Below, piece after piece: positions 46,001 through 55,659 of a DNA stretch of 57,074 nucleotides; position 1 is the first letter of the stretch, and each line of letters opens with the position of its first letter. Origin of the DNA: Chrysophaeum taylorii (taxonomy: Eukaryota > Sar > Pelagophyceae > Pelagomonadales > Pelagomonadaceae); the NCBI GenBank assembly GCA_029834535.1, contig JAQMWT010000241.1, forward strand, positions 1-57,074, in the 5' to 3' direction. The notes under the pieces are model-generated. The model saw only the letters and a program-made list of their open reading frames with translations, did not search any database and had not been told where the DNA came from. A program made the position numbers and the translations under genes.

Positions 46001-46186
46001 CGGTGAGACGGGATGGTCTCTCAATGATCTAACCACTGCCTAGCGGAATTCGCTGCAGTTTCCATAATGAGTCTCGAAGGTCTATGAGGCCTCCACGCCC
46101 TCCAATGATGCCGCGGGGCCAGTCCACAGAGCCAACGAGAGTGGTTGATTGACATGCATAATGTGCGCGTCCCTGGAAGCGCTCAA

Positions 46187-46852
46187 TCAGCTCTGGAGGT
46201 CGCGGGCGAGGCTGTTGGCCTCGGCGTCGTTAAACGGGGCGTCAACAACGACTGCGGCTAAGGAGCCCGCAACGATGGTCCCATCACTCGAAGGAGGGGC
46301 AAGACCTCTGAGGTAGAGTTTTTGCGCTCGGGACGTATCACCACGTGAGGCTTGAGCTTTCGAGCAGCGCCGGGACGTTAGGGCGCCCTGCCGACCGCTT
46401 TCTGAGGGGGGCGGTCTTGTCGTACGATACGTTGTGGACATCGAGCTCGGCCCGGAGTTAGGCGGTGTTGTTGAACCAAGCGAACGGGAACTCACTTTTG
46501 AGTCTCGGCGAGACGACGGGCTCATCGGTCGGTCGGCACCCGGAGATTCTCGAACCTTTTGAAGCGGCGACCGCTTGGGCGGTCGGTCGGTCGGACCAAG
46601 CTGGTCGAAACTCGGCGACTCGTTCTGCTCGACACTTCCGGTTCGGCGAGACGACGGGCTCATCGGTCGGCACCGGGAGTTTCTCGAGCCTTTCGCAGCG
46701 GCGACGGCATGGGCGGTCGGACCAAGCTTGTTGGAACTCGGCGACCCATTCTGCAGCTCGACACTTCCGGTTCGCCGTCGCGGGCCGGGTTCGGTTGTGG
46801 TGTCTGCACTCGACGGCTCGGGCATTGTGTGACTCGACCGACGCGGTAGCAT
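46187..46852 (-). CDS. Hypothetical Ser/Pro/Arg-rich ORF with internal repeat
   Basis: An open frame of 221 residues starts with ATG at 46852. The first two thirds contain a repeated unit of roughly 45 residues built from RTGSVE, SPS, LGPT and PMSPSSRR (nucleotides about 46490-46790), visible also as DNA repeats (CGAGACGACGGGCTCATCGG). The end (KLYLRGLAPPSSDGTIVAG) is more ordered. No known domain was recognised. It could be a fragment of a retroelement Gag leader or a low-complexity frame opened by the repeats. The flanks (46041-46186 and 46853-47139) hold nothing else recognised beyond a T-rich tract at 47079-47099. Confidence 0.35.
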   Translation of the reverse strand: MLPRRSSHTMPEPSSADTTTEPGPRRRTGSVELQNGSPSSNKLGPTAHAVAAAKGSRNSRCRPMSPSSRRTGSVEQNESPSFDQLGPTDRPPKRSPLQKVRESPGADRPMSPSSRRDSKVSSRSLGSTTPPNSGPSSMSTTYRTTRPPPSESGRQGALTSRRCSKAQASRGDTSRAQKLYLRGLAPPSSDGTIVAGSLAAVVVDAPFNDAEANSLARDLQS

Positions 46853-47139
46853 CGGCGGCGTGGCGATGCACTTTGCCGAGAGAGGTTTGACGCCTGTTGG
46901 GAATATCGGAAGCGATAGTTGTACGACGGCGGTGGTGGTGCTGTGAGGTCAACAGCATCGTCGTCCCGCCTCTGCCCGTTTGCCAACGCGGCTCTGTATG
47001 AGTGTCCGCATTTCGGGCTAGAGCGAGCAGCACTCGTCGCAGGCTGCACGCGCGTCCGGGAAGGCCGACATATTGCCTTTTTTTTTCTTTTTTTTTTTTC
47101 CCGGACGCCCGTCCGCCGGCGAAAAAAAGAAAGACACAT

Positions 47140-48721
47140 GTCCACAATAATTAATTGGGAAACGTGTGTCCGTGTGTCACAGCACATCAACGGAACTATA
47201 CTTTCTGTTCTTTCGAGCATGTATGCTCGAAACGGGCCGAGAAAATCTGCGTTTTGTAAAGCCGATTTATTTCAAAACGCTTCACCCGCGGCCTACTTTC
47301 TGTTCTTTTGCTAATGTATGCGCCAAAAGCGTTGCTGTTTATAAAATGTTTTCTTCTTGGCAGCAGTGAGAGCCTTGTAGTATGGGAGAGACCGAAGAAC
47401 TTTGAGCGAGAATCTGGGGTGGTTGCGTTGCGTACGTCTCGAGTTCGGATCCTGGTCGTCGTAAAAAATCGAGAGTATTTCGAAGAAAAAAACCCTTATC
47501 CTTATTCCTTTTTTTCTGGCTATTTGCTACACAAACCCTCGGCCGATCTTTTTGAAGGTTGAAGGGACGCGTCCGCCAGCGCTTCGATACGATGCGTGCC
47601 GGCGTCTTCGTCGCCGCTGCGAGCGGCCACCGCCGTCGCGGACTCGGACTCGGACTCGCCCGCGGACTCGGACTCGCCCGCGGACTCGGACTCGCCCGCG
47701 GTGTCCAGTCGACCAACCCGAATAAAAACTCCGCGGCGCGGCGCGGCGCGCCGGCGCTCGACGCGTCTGCCAGCGCTTCGATACGATGCGTGCCGGCGTC
47801 TTCGTCGCCGCTGCGAGCGGCCACCGCCGTCGCGACCGCGGCCTCGGACTCTCCCCCGCCGGCGACAACGGCTCGCCGTAAAGTCGCGGCCTTCGTCGAG
47901 GCGTCGTCGACCTCGACGCGTCTGCGACATCGATTTCGCTTTGGTCGACGGTGGTCGCGCCACGTCCTGGGACTGGCCGCGCTCTGGCCATCGCAAGCCT
48001 CGCGACCTACTACTGGAACGCCTACGGATCCAAGACCAGGAACAACGCGGCGACGAGCGCGCCGCGCGCCCCCGCGCCCACGCGCCGACGACCGGCCGCG
48101 CGCCCGCGCGCGTCCACCACGACCGCCCGTGGCCATCGGCCATCGCCCACGGAGACGAAGACCTCCCCGCTCGCCTCTACGGCGAAGCCCGCTTCCACGG
48201 CCACGCCTCGCTCTTCCCGCTGCGGCCGTCCTCGCCGCGAGAACCTCTGGACCGTCGACCGCGACGGCGCGTCCGCTATCTATGGATTATGCGCGACGCC
48301 CTCCTTCTCACTACGCCCGCCGCCACCCCGGCGCCTATTGTCTATAATGAAATACTCCATTAAACAAAGCGGCCATCGGCCATCTCATAGTCCATCCGCA
48401 AAAAACGCAAAGCCGAAAATAAACAGGCATAACGCTAACCCCAGAACACTTCGCGCAACGGAAAGGAAGGAAAACGGTACACACCCTAACCAAAGAACGA
48501 AAGATTCACGGAAATCTTCAAGAACCGAAAAGACCGAATTTCCACGGCGTGCGACAGCGTTTTTCGTCGGCTCCCGAGACGCGACGGCCGTCGAGGCGGT
48601 GGGGGGTCCGGGGGTGTCCCCCGGCGGGGGGTTTGGGGGGCAGAGCCCCCCAATTCCCGGGGGGTTCGGGGGGCTTGCCCCCCGAGAAAAAGGCCGGAAA
48701 AAACCCGACTTGGCCTTACTA
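47140..48721 (+). repeat. Macrosatellite unit 1
   Basis: The unit begins GTCCACAATAATTAATTGGG. It runs through a moderately AT-rich part (TTTCGAGCAT hairpin, ACAAAATCTGCGTTTTGT, TTTATAAAATG), two GATACGATGCGTGCCGGCG modules, an 18-bp minisatellite (about 47636-47701), a CGCGCC-rich part, CTATTGTCTATAATGAAAT, and a G-rich hairpin cluster. It ends at TTACTA just before the next GTCCACAATAATTAATTGGG. Long frames are open in most reading frames because stop codons are rare at this GC content. No protein was recognised. Confidence 0.85.
48610..48683. repeat. G/C hairpin cluster of unit 1
   Basis: Three inverted repeats stand in a row: GGGGGTGTCCCCC (48610-48622), GGGGGGCAGAGCCCCCC (48635-48651) and GGGGGGCTTGCCCCCC (48668-48683). 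The same cluster occurs in unit 2 (51156-51227) and inverted in the last unit (55837-55902). Confidence 0.95.
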
Positions 48722-49317
48722 GTCCACAATAATTAATTGGGAAATGTCAGTCAGTGTGTGAGGATCAATTAACGGAACTCTACTTTCTGTTCTTTCGAGC
48801 ATGTATGCTCGAAACGGGCACACAAAATCTGCGTTTTGTAATCCACAATAATTAATTGGGAAATGTCAGTCAGTCCGTGAGGATCACTTACCGGAACTCT
48901 ACTTTCTGTTCTTTTCCCTATGTATGCTCGAAACGGGCCGACAAAATCTGCGTTTTGTGAAGCCGATTTATTTCAAAACGCTTCACCCGCGACCTACTTT
49001 CTGTTCTTTTGGTAATGTATGCGCCAAAAGCATTAATGTTTATAAAATGTTTTGTTCTTGCTATCTACGGCGAGCCTTGTAGTATCGGAGAGACCGTAGA
49101 AGTTTGAGCGAGAATCTGGGGTAGTTGCTGTACGTACGTCTCGAGTTCGGATCCTGTTAGTATTTCGAAGGAGAAAACCCTTAGTCGTGAGTATTTCGAA
49201 GAAGGAAACCCGTAGTATTCGTTGAAAAGAAAACCCTGTCGGATGGTCGATTTCTATGCTGGCTGTATGCTGGCGTAGTCGTAGATCGCGAGTATTTCGA
49301 GGAAGAAAACCCTAACC

Positions 49318-49493
49318 TTCCGTCTTCGCCCCCCGGCCATGCACCGTCCCACAGCGAACGTTCCGGCTGCCAACCGGCACGCCCGGGAGGCGAATAGGTG
49401 CCAACCTACGCCGGGAGGGCGGATGGCCCTCGCAAGGCTCAGGATTCGTGAGGCACCGTCCTCCATCGCCCGCAGTCAGCGATCAGGGTAAGG
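49318..49493 (+). repeat. Retroposon-related block in unit 2
   Basis: The block shares CCAACCGGC..GCCCGGGAGGCGA.AGG, GGCACCGTCCTCCATCGC and a GCGATCAGGGTAA end with the plus-strand sequence of the SINE-like copy at 16879-17283. It recurs in unit 3 (about 51757-51930) and, inverted, at about 56770-56950. The (TTAG)n tail is absent, so the macrosatellite has captured only one end of the element. Confidence 0.65.
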
Positions 49494-51155
49494 TTGTAGT
49501 CGTAAAAAAATTTTTTTGAAGTAAGGTTGTCGCGTGCGACGGCGATGGAGCCTTCGCCCGGCAAACGGGACGACGCGCTCGAGCCAGGGACGCTACGCGA
49601 GCCTCGACGCCGGCATCGCATGCCGGCGTTTTACGTTCGGGGTTCTTTCGGGGTTCTGGCGCGCGCAAAAATGCGACGCGATTTCGCCTTTATTCCGCGC
49701 GAACTCTTCGGTACGCGCGCGATGCTGCCCGGCGTCTTCGTCGCCGCTGCGACCGGCCACCGAAATCGACAACGGCTTGCCGCGCTCGCGTCTGCGGTCA
49801 AAGCCCGCTTCCACGGCCACGACTCGATCTTCCGACGGGCCGTCCTCGAGAACGCGCGCGACCGAACGAGACTCGACCGTCGACTCGGTGGATCGACCAC
49901 CGTTTAACCTTCGATACGATGCGTGCCGCCGGCTTCGTCGCCGCTGCGAGCGGCCATCGACGTCGCGACCGCGGTATCGGACTCGCCCGCGGGTTGACGT
50001 CCAGTCGACAAACCCGAAAAAAAACTCGGCGGCTCGCTCGACGGGCGGCGCACCGCGCCGCCGGGCAGCGCACCGCGCCGCCGGGCAGCGCTTCGATACG
50101 ATGCGTGTCGGCGTCTTCGTCGCCGCCGTCGCGACCGCGGGTTGACGTCCAGTCGACCAATCCGAAATAAAAACTCGACGGCGCGTCGAGCTCGACGCGT
50201 GCGCCAGCGCTTCGATACGATGCGTGCCGGCGTCTTCGTCGCCGCTGCGAGCGACCACCGCCGTCGCGGACTCGAACTCGGACTCGCCCGCGGACTCGGA
50301 CTCGCCCGCGGACTCGGACTCGCCCGCGGACTCGGACTCGCCCGCGGTGTCCAGTCGACCAACCCGAATGCAAACTCCGCGGCGCGGCGCGCCGGCGCTC
50401 GACGCGTCTGCCAGCGCTTCGATACGATGCGTGCCGGCGTTCGTCGCCGCTTCGATACGATGCGTGCCGGCGTCTTCATCGCCGCTGCGAGCGGCCACCG
50501 CCTTCGCGACCGCGGCCTCGGACTCTACGAGCGCGCCGCGCGCCCGCGCGCCGACGACCGGCCGCGCACGACTGCCCGTGGCCGTGGGCGATGGCCGCCT
50601 TCGCGACCGCGGCCTCGGACTCTACGAGCGCGCCGCGCGCCCGCGCGCCGACGACCGGCCGCGCACGACCGCCCGTGGCCATCGGCCATCGCCCACGGAG
50701 ACGAAGACCTCCCCGCTCGCGTCTACGGCGAAGCCCGCTTCCGCGGCCACGCCTCGCTCTTCCCGCTGCGGCCGTCCTCGCCGCGAGAACCTCTGGACCG
50801 TCGACCGCGACGGCGCGTCCGCTATCTATGGATTATGCGCGACGCCCTCCTTCTCACTACGCCCGCCGCCACCCCGGCGCCTATTGTCTATAATGAAATA
50901 CTCCATTAAACAAAGCGGCCATCCGCCATCTCATAGTCCATCCGCAAAAAACGCAAAGCCGAAAATAAACAGGCATAACGCTAACCCCAGAACGCTTCGC
51001 GCAACGGAAAGGAAGGAAAACGGTACACACCCTAACCCAAGAACGAAAAATTACGCAGAAATCTTCAAGAACCGAAAAGACAGAATTTCCACGGCGTGCG
51101 ACGGCGTTTTTGGTCGGCTCCCGAGACGCGGCGGCCGTCGAGGCGGTGGGGGTCC

Positions 51156-51227
51156 GGGGTGTCCCCCGGCGGGGGGTTTGGGGGGCAGAGCCCCCAATTC
51201 CCGGGGGGTTCGGGGGGCTTGCCCCCC
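51156..51227. repeat. G/C hairpin cluster of unit 2
   Basis: This is the same series as in unit 1, with GGGGGCAGAGCCCCC and GGGGGGCTTGCCCCCC intact and one or two bases lost in the runs. Confidence 0.93.
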
Positions 51228-51265
51228 GAGAAAAAGGCCGAAAAAAACCCGACTTGGCCTTACTA

Positions 51266-53359
51266 GTCCACAATAATTAATTGGGAAATGTCAGTCAGTC
51301 AGTCCCGACACATTAACGGAACTCTACTTTCTGTTCTTTTCCCTATGTATGCTCGAAACGGGCACACAAAATCTGCGTTTTGTAAAGCCGATTCATTTCA
51401 AAACGCTTCACTCGAGGCCTACTTTCTGTTCTTTGCTAAATGTATGAGCCAAAAGCATTAATGTTTATAAAATGTTTTGTACTTGCCATCTGCGGCGACC
51501 CTTGGAGTATCGAAGAGACCGTAGAAGTTTGAGCGAGAATCTGGGTGATTGCTGTACGTACGTCTCGAGTTCGGATCCTGGTAGTATTTCGAAGGAGAGA
51601 AAACCCTTAGGCGAGAGTATTTGAGAGTATTTCGAAGAAGAAAACCCGTAGTATTCGTTGAAAAGAAAACCCTGTCGGATGGTCGATTTCTATGCTGGCT
51701 GTATGCTGGTGTAGTCGTAGATCGCGAGTATTTCGAGGAAGAAAACCCGAACCTTCCGTCTTCGCCACCCCGGCCATGCACCGTCCCACAGCGAACGTTC
51801 CGGCTGCCAACCGGCACGCCCGGGAGGCGAATAGGTGCCAACCTACGCCGGGAGGGCGGATGGCCCTCGCAAGGCTCAGGATTCGTGAGGCACCGTCCTC
51901 CATCGCCCGCAGTCAGCGATCAGGGTAAGGTTGTAGTCGTAAAAAAATTTTTTTGAAGTAAGGTTGTCGCGTGCGACGGCGATGGAGCCTTCGCCCGGCA
52001 AACGGGACGACGCGCTCGAGCCAGGGACGCTACGCGAGCCTCGACGCCGGCATCGCATGCCGGCGTTTTACGTTCGGGGTTCTTTCGGGGTTCTGGCGCG
52101 CGCAAAAATGCGACGCGATTTCGCCTTTTTGCGCGCGAACTCTTCGGTACGCGCGCGATGCGTGCCGGCGTCTTCGTCGCCGCTGCGACCGGCCACCGAA
52201 ATCGAGAACGGCTTGCCGCGCTCGCGTCTGCGGTCAAAGCCCGCTTCCACGGCTACGACTCGATCTTCCGACGGGCCGTCCTCGAGAACGCGCGAGAGCG
52301 AACGAGACTCGACCGTCGACTCGGTGGATCGAACATCGTTTCACCTTCGATACGATGCGTGCCGCCGGCTTCGTCGCCGCTGCGAGCGGCCATCGACGTC
52401 GCGACCGCGGTATCGGACTCGCCCGCGGGTTGACGTCCAGTCGACAAACCCGAAAAAAAACTCGGCGGCTCGCTCGACGGGCGGCGCTCCGCGCCGCCGG
52501 GCCCGGCGCTTCGATACGATGCGTGCCGGCGTCTTCGTCGCCGCTGCCAGCGGCCACCGCCGTCGCGACCGCGGCCTCGGACTCTCCCCCGCTACGGATC
52601 GAAGACCACGAAAAACGCGGCGACGACCGCGACGAGCGTGCCGCGCGCGCGCGCGCCGACGACCCGGCCGCTCGATACGATGCGTGCCGGCGTCTTCGTC
52701 GCCGCTGCCAGCGGCCACCGCCGTCGCGACCGCGGCCTCGGACCCTCCCCCGCTACGGATCGAAGACCACGAAAAACGCGGCGACGACCGCGACGAGCGT
52801 GCCGCGCGCGCGCGCGCCGACGACCCGCCGCGCGCCCGCGCGCGTCCACCACGACCGCCCGTGGCCATCGGCCATCGCCCACGGAGACGAAGACCTCTCC
52901 GCTCGCGTCTACGGCGAAGCCCGCTTCCGCGGCCACGCCTCGCTCTTCCCGCTGCGGCCGTCCTCGCCGCGAGAACCTCTGGACCGTCGACCGCGACGGC
53001 GCGTCCCCTATCTATGGATTATGCGCGACGCCCTCCTTCTCACTACGCCCGCCGCCACCCCGGCGCCTATTGTCTATAATGAAATACTCCATTAATTAAA
53101 GCGGCCATCCGCCATCTCATAGTCCATCTCATAGTCCATCCGCAAAAAACGCAAAGCCGAAAATAATCAGGCATAACGCTAACCCCCAGAACGGTTCGCG
53201 CAACGGAAAGGAAGGAAAAGGGTACCCACCCTAACCCAAGAACGAAAAAATGCGCAGAAATCTTCAAGAACCGAAAAGACAGAATTTCCAGGGCGTCGCG
53301 ACTTCGTTTTTCGTCGGCTCCCGAGACGCGGCGGGCGTCGAGGCGGTGGGGGTCCGGGG
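51266..53359 (+). repeat. Macrosatellite unit 3
   Basis: The unit begins GTCCACAATAATTAATTGGG and is closest to unit 2. It has the same retroposon-related block and palindrome, GATACGATGCGTGCCGGCG modules at about 52347, 52508 and 52672, and an internal duplication (about 52520-52830, CTACGGATCGAAGACCACG twice). It breaks off inside the G-rich tail before the hairpins, joined directly to a 5'-truncated unit 4 at GGTCCGGGGG/TTCCCTATG. Confidence 0.85.
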
Positions 53360-54560
53360 GTTCCCTATGTATGCTCGAAACGGGCCGACAAAATCTGCGT
53401 TTTGTGAAGCCGATTTATTTCAAAACGCTTCACCGGCGACCTACTTTCTGTTCTTGGTAATGTATGCGCCAAAAGCAAAGCTCTTTATAAAATGTTTTCT
53501 TCTTGGAGTGCGGCGAGTGTTGTGTGTTCGGGAGAGAGCGCCGAACTTTGAGCGAGAATCTGGGGAGGGTGCGTACGCGTCTCGAGATCGGGTCCTGGTG
53601 GTCGTAAAAAATCGAGAATTATTCGAAGAAAAAAACCCTTACCCTGTTTTTTTTGCTATATACTATACAAACCTCAGCCCGATCCACTATGAAGCGGGTG
53701 ACGCGTGCGGCAGCAACGATGAGGCCTTCGCCCGGCAAACGGGACGACGCGCTCGAGCCAGGGACGCGAACTCGACGCCGGCATGGCATGCCGGGGCTCC
53801 ATCTTTTCTTTTCGGGGTTCTTTCGGGCTTCTGGCGCGCGCAAAAATGCGACGCGATTTCGCCTTTTTGCGCGCGAACTCTTCGGTACGCGCGATGCTGC
53901 CGGCGTCTTCGTCGCGCTGCGAGAAGGAGCCACCGAAATCGACAGCGGCACCGCTCGCGTCTGCGGTCAAAGCCCGCGCCGCGCTCGCGTCGCGGTCAAG
54001 CCCGCTTCCACGGCTGCGACTCGCTCTTCCGAGCGGGCCGTCATCTCGAACGCGCGAGCAGACGAGGCGACCGGTCGACTCGGTGGATCGACCGTTTCAC
54101 CTGGGCTGATACGTGCCGGCGTACCGTCGCCGCTGCGAGCAGCCACCGTCGTCGCGGCCGCGGACTCGGACTCCCCCGCCGGCGACAACGGCTCGCCGTA
54201 AAGTCGCGGCCGGCGTCGACGAAGGCCGCGACGACGTCTCCGGCGCGACGAGTCTTCGGGCTCGACGGCGTCTGCTACCCGCGATTTCGGCGGTCATTGA
54301 CGGTGGTCGACGTCCTCGGACTCGCCGCCACTCCGCCTGCCTTCACGACAGACGCCCCGTCGTCGCGCGACCAGCGCGCCTACGCGCCGACGAGCCGCCC
54401 GCGCGCGCGTCGACGACCGCCCGTGGCGCGGTCGGCATCGCCGAGGGAACGGAGCCCGCATCCACCACGCCTCGCTCTTCGCGCGGGTCGTCCTCGACCC
54501 GAACCGCTCGACCGTCGACCGCGACGGACGTCCGCTATCTACGTCTAGACCATCGGCCAC
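53360..54560 (+). repeat. Macrosatellite unit 4, degraded
   Basis: The unit starts within the first part (TGTATGCTCGAAACGGGCC) and carries recognisable but diverged versions of the palindrome region, the CGACTCGGTGGATCGACCG block and the 3' part ending in GTCCGCTATCTACG. Many small indels set it apart from units 1-3. Confidence 0.7.
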
Positions 54561-54676
54561 CGACGGCCACTGGATTAATCTCGTCGTGCTCCTTCGAAAC
54601 CACGCCCTGTCAACTCCAACGGTGCGCGCTCCATTCTCCACCGCCTCATCCCTGTCCACCTCCTCCAACTCGCACC

Positions 54677-54745
54677 ATGGATATTAATAAGACCTACACC
54701 CTTTATTCCCAAGGCCTAAAACTCCCAATGGGAGTCCGCCTCTAA
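54677..54745 (+). CDS. Possible 22-residue ORF ending at a polyadenylation signal
   Basis: ATG lies in a strong eukaryotic start context (CGCACCATGG), followed by 22 codons (MDINKTYTLYSQGLKLPMGV, then RL) and TAA. AATAAA starts directly after the stop (54746-54751). The sequence is much less GC-rich than its surroundings. It could be the last exon of a gene or a retroelement end; it resembles nothing I recognise. Confidence 0.3.
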   Translation: MDINKTYTLYSQGLKLPMGVRL

Positions 54746-54760
54746 AATAAAGTGTTGTCT

Positions 54761-55659
54761 CTGTCTTGTCGGCAAAGTGGTACAAAACGGGCGTTTCGGC
54801 GGCCGAAGGCACGACGAGATTAAAATCCATAATGACCGACGGTGACCGTGATCTGCAGGTAACAGACGACCCATCGCGATCGACAATCAGAACGAGATCG
54901 GAAGACAGCCCGCAAGCAGTAATGGTGATGCAGGCGCCTGACAGAGGCGATTAAGTGGAACGCGCGCCGAGCGCTTTCAATCGGCATCGGGGTTCTGATC
55001 ATGTCTATTGAAGGCAAGCGAAGCAGCCAGTCTGGGACGTGCGCTTGCCCCGTCGACCAAACCGAGTCGGCGAACGCGTCGGCTCAGACTCGTCGCGCCG
55101 GCGACGTCGTCGCGACCTTCGTCGACGCCGGCTACTCCCGTTAATCGTGCGAGAGATCAGACCCTGTCCTGATGACAACCACTCGCAGCAGCGGCGTCTC
55201 GGCATATCATATGAGGTCAAGCGTGGTCAATCACCGAGTCGACCGTCGTTCCCGGTCTGCGATGCGAGGACGGCCGTCGGAAGAGCAGTCGTAGCCGTGG
55301 TAGGCTTTGACCGGCACGGCTGGCGAGCGGGCACGGCGCAACAACCGTTGGCCTCACAGCGACGCCAGTTCGCGCTGCAAAAAGGCGTAAATCCGATTAT
55401 CCGAAGGACCCCCGAAAGAAAGATGGAGCTGGCTATACATGCGTCGTCGATTGCCGACAATATCGCATCGTCATTACTTCAAAAGATCGGCCGAGGAACG
55501 GTATCGAAGCAGATAACGAAAGAAGGAAAGAGCAGACTCTTCATCTGTCGATTTTACGGTAACGAGATCCGAACTCGATTTCGTAACCTTGCCCTCGAAT
55601 CTCGCTCGAGTCTGTCATTCTCTCGGAACGCACAACACTCTGCACTCCAGAAACGTTTA
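54761..55659. other. Spacer between direct and inverted repeat units
   Basis: No repeat-unit structure was seen here. The plus-strand frame 55039-55662 (207 codons) is open, Arg-rich at its start and more balanced later (MELAIHASSIADNIASSLLQ; SRLFICRFYGNEIRTRF), but matches no family I know. It may be a fragment of an unknown gene. Confidence 0.35.

Larger units (their letters stand above)
44260..46040 (+). repeat. Copia family 1 LTR (element C), split by a gypsy insertion
   Basis: The LTR starts TGTGACCTCTGAAG at 44260, overlapping the third-ORF stop. It runs through CATCTCGAGGGGGTGCAG and CAAATAGTCCTCTGATTTG to 44620, is interrupted by 1380 bp plus a 4-bp duplication, and resumes at 46005 with GAGACGGGATGG and AACCACTGCC. 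Without the insert it is about 397 bp, matching the M1 LTR (407 bp). The final bases are ambiguous. Confidence 0.82.
48722..51265 (+). repeat. Macrosatellite unit 2
   Basis: The longest unit (2544 bp). Its first 120 bp are duplicated in tandem (48722-48841 and 48842-48960). It contains TATTTCGARGAAGAAAACCC repeats, a retroposon-related block (about 49318-49493), AAAAAAATTTTTTT (49504-49517) and a palindrome with arms CGCCGGCAT/ATGCCGGCG (49608-49628). Several GATACGATGCGTGCCGG modules, the 18-bp minisatellite (about 50268-50346), and the same 3' part as unit 1 with its hairpin cluster follow. Confidence 0.85.

Noticed and set aside
47440..47455. tRNA-like B box (GTTCGGATCC) in the macrosatellite, suggesting a tRNA gene
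   Set aside because: No A box, acceptor stem or anticodon arm could be paired with it; one mismatch to the B-box consensus. At most a vestige of a pol III element.
49280..49320. Telomere-like CCCTAA words near AAAACCCTAACC
   Set aside because: They occur singly within the repeat unit, not as a tandem telomeric array.
51964..53079. Long ORFs (up to about 430 codons) in the macrosatellite, several frames and both strands
   Set aside because: They overlap in most frames, are Arg/Ala/Pro-rich translations of GC repeats, change frame between units and lack any family motif. Open frames are expected at this GC content.
53250..54548. 432-codon ORF through units 3 and 4
   Set aside because: It crosses the junction of two repeat units and the AT-rich repeat start, so it is an accident of the array.
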